The notes below the pieces were generated by a model. That model was not told where the DNA came from. It did not search any database and saw only the letters and a program-made list of their open reading frames with translations. A program made the translations under genes and the position numbers. Positions 28,886 to 29,684 of a stretch of DNA of 29,684 bases are shown piece by piece (position 1 is the first letter of the stretch; each line of letters begins with the position of its first letter). The DNA lies in assembly GCA_016463365.1 (NCBI GenBank), contig JAEMRJ010000016.1, forward strand, positions 633-30,316, written 5' to 3'. Origin of the DNA: Thermoleophilaceae bacterium. GTDB lineage: Bacteria > Actinomycetota > Thermoleophilia > Solirubrobacterales > JACPNS01.

Positions 28886-29684
28886 GACACGGCCTCCGCC
28901 GCGCGCTCTGTGCGGGCGAACTCGATCCGCAGACGGCCGTCCTCGACGCGGGCGCCACTGGGCTTGAACCCGGTCATCGAGTTGGGCAGCATGATCGTCC
29001 GCTTCTGGTCGCCGACGCGGACGACCACTTCAAGTCCGATCTTGTTCAACCCGATGTCCCCTTTTTCGACGAACGGAAGCGACAACAGCAGGTGTGCGTT
29101 GTCGTCCTCGATGACGATCTCCTGGATGATTGTGTCAAACAAGACCTGCGAAGCCTCGGCGCCGTCTTCAAACAACTCTTCTCCGAGCTTGGTGAGCATC
29201 TTCTCGCCGATCACTTCCTCGTCGAAGTAAGGCGCGGTACGCACCGGTACCGGCGAGAAAGAATCACGCACGCTGACGAGGTTTTTCTGCTGGGCTTCGC
29301 GCCAGCTCGCGAAGTAGCCCTCGGCCGTCTCTTCGGGAAAGAGCCGGTTGACAATCACCGCATCGGTCAGGTAGCCGTAGAGATTCAGATAAGTGAATGT
29401 GCGCATCGCTTCGCTGATGACCATTTTGTCCGGCGTCATCACGAGGCGCAGGCTCGTGTTCGCGTGGTCGCGCAGAATGTCGTTCATCGCGACGAGACTG
29501 CCGACGAGTCGCTCGACCTCGTTGTAGACCGCTTTGTCCGGGAGCGGGATGTCAAGGAACGCCTTGGCGACCGGCCGCGCAGCGCTGATCAGGCGGCGCT
29601 CCCAGGGGAAGACTTTCTCGATCCACCACTGCGCGACGTCGGGGAAGCTCAGCAGTCGCAGCGTTTCACCGGTCGGCGCGCAGT
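28882..29684 (-). CDS. ArsA/Get3-family ATPase with C-terminal HSP20-like domain (5' truncated)
   Basis: The frame is open to the window end, giving about 267 residues of the C-terminal part. The first visible residues, CAPTGETLRLLSFPD, correspond to the D-TAPTGHTLRLL switch motif of ArsA/Get3 deviant-Walker ATPases (the leading Asp would lie just outside). A helical region and LRLVMTPDKMVISEAMRTF follow, then LYGYLTDAVIVNRLFP, the adenine-pocket region. The last 80 residues (LLSLPFVEKGDIGLNKIGLEVVVRVG, split strands) are an ArsA_HSP20-type beta domain as found in actinobacterial ArsA homologues. Such proteins handle tail-anchored or membrane clients rather than arsenite when no arsenic genes surround them. 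It overlaps the next gene by TTGA. The P-loop is outside the window. Confidence 0.87.
   Translation of the reverse strand, partial: CAPTGETLRLLSFPDVAQWWIEKVFPWERRLISAARPVAKAFLDIPLPDKAVYNEVERLVGSLVAMNDILRDHANTSLRLVMTPDKMVISEAMRTFTYLNLYGYLTDAVIVNRLFPEETAEGYFASWREAQQKNLVSVRDSFSPVPVRTAPYFDEEVIGEKMLTKLGEELFEDGAEASQVLFDTIIQEIVIEDDNAHLLLSLPFVEKGDIGLNKIGLEVVVRVGDQKRTIMLPNSMTGFKPSGARVEDGRLRIEFARTERAAEAVS

Noticed and set aside
28882..29684. Arsenite efflux ATPase
   Set aside because: The ArsA fold is present, but there are no arsenic resistance genes nearby and the C-terminal HSP20-like domain is typical of Get3-like actinobacterial homologues.

Overview
The window reads as chromosomal DNA of a high-GC actinobacterium. 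The best lineage marker is a gene for the actinobacterial integration host factor (mihF type). A long mce operon, frequent GTG/TTG starts and several apparently leaderless genes fit this. The gene styles (mce operon followed by an MMPL transporter, tandem PQQ-type sugar dehydrogenases) suggest Thermoleophilia/Solirubrobacterales, but that placement is inference. There are no tRNAs, rRNAs, insertion sequences or CRISPR arrays.

Region 1 (1-11971, all +). Six tandem mce genes (the first truncated by the window edge) are followed by an MMPL/RND transporter, a thioredoxin-fold protein with a degenerate active site, and two small membrane proteins. Most junctions overlap by 1-4 bases or abut, so this is one translationally coupled lipid-transport operon. 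The last membrane protein probably has its own promoter.

Region 2 (11967-13393). A small VOC-family protein and mihF lie on the minus strand, separated by a strong hairpin. Upstream of mihF is a 483-base gene-free stretch, AT-richer than its surroundings, with several perfect inverted repeats.

Region 3 (13394-16289). An alpha-oxoamine synthase with serine-palmitoyltransferase-like motifs is divergent from a YghO-like GNAT acyltransferase. Their start codons are only three bases apart, and each putative -10 element lies inside the other gene's coding sequence. Together they suggest sphingoid-base or ceramide-type lipid synthesis, which is rarely described in actinobacteria. A small leaderless single-membrane-span gene follows.

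Region 4 (16299-20682). A secreted protein with a collagen-like Gly-X-Y run precedes a thiZ-thiX-thiY ABC transporter operon with a clear TPP riboswitch in its leader. The riboswitch marks the transporter as a thiamin-precursor (pyrimidine) importer.

Region 5 (20683-23309). A large secreted penicillin/AHL-acylase-type Ntn hydrolase ends at a 12-bp perfect stem shared with the convergent operon.

Region 6 (23277-29684, all -). Transcription runs from high to low coordinates through seven tightly packed genes: an ArsA/Get3-type ATPase with a C-terminal HSP20-like domain (5' end outside the window), a small Gly-rich/helical protein, two paralogous sugar dehydrogenases (one secreted, one lipoprotein), a membrane protein, a MoxR AAA+ ATPase and a CoxE-like VWA protein. 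The grouping suggests co-regulated cell-envelope or protein-maturation functions, but the joint role is unknown.

Recurring themes are TAGNNT hexamers placed 6-7 bases before starts that lack a Shine-Dalgarno sequence, and hairpins overlapping the stop codons at all three convergent gene junctions.
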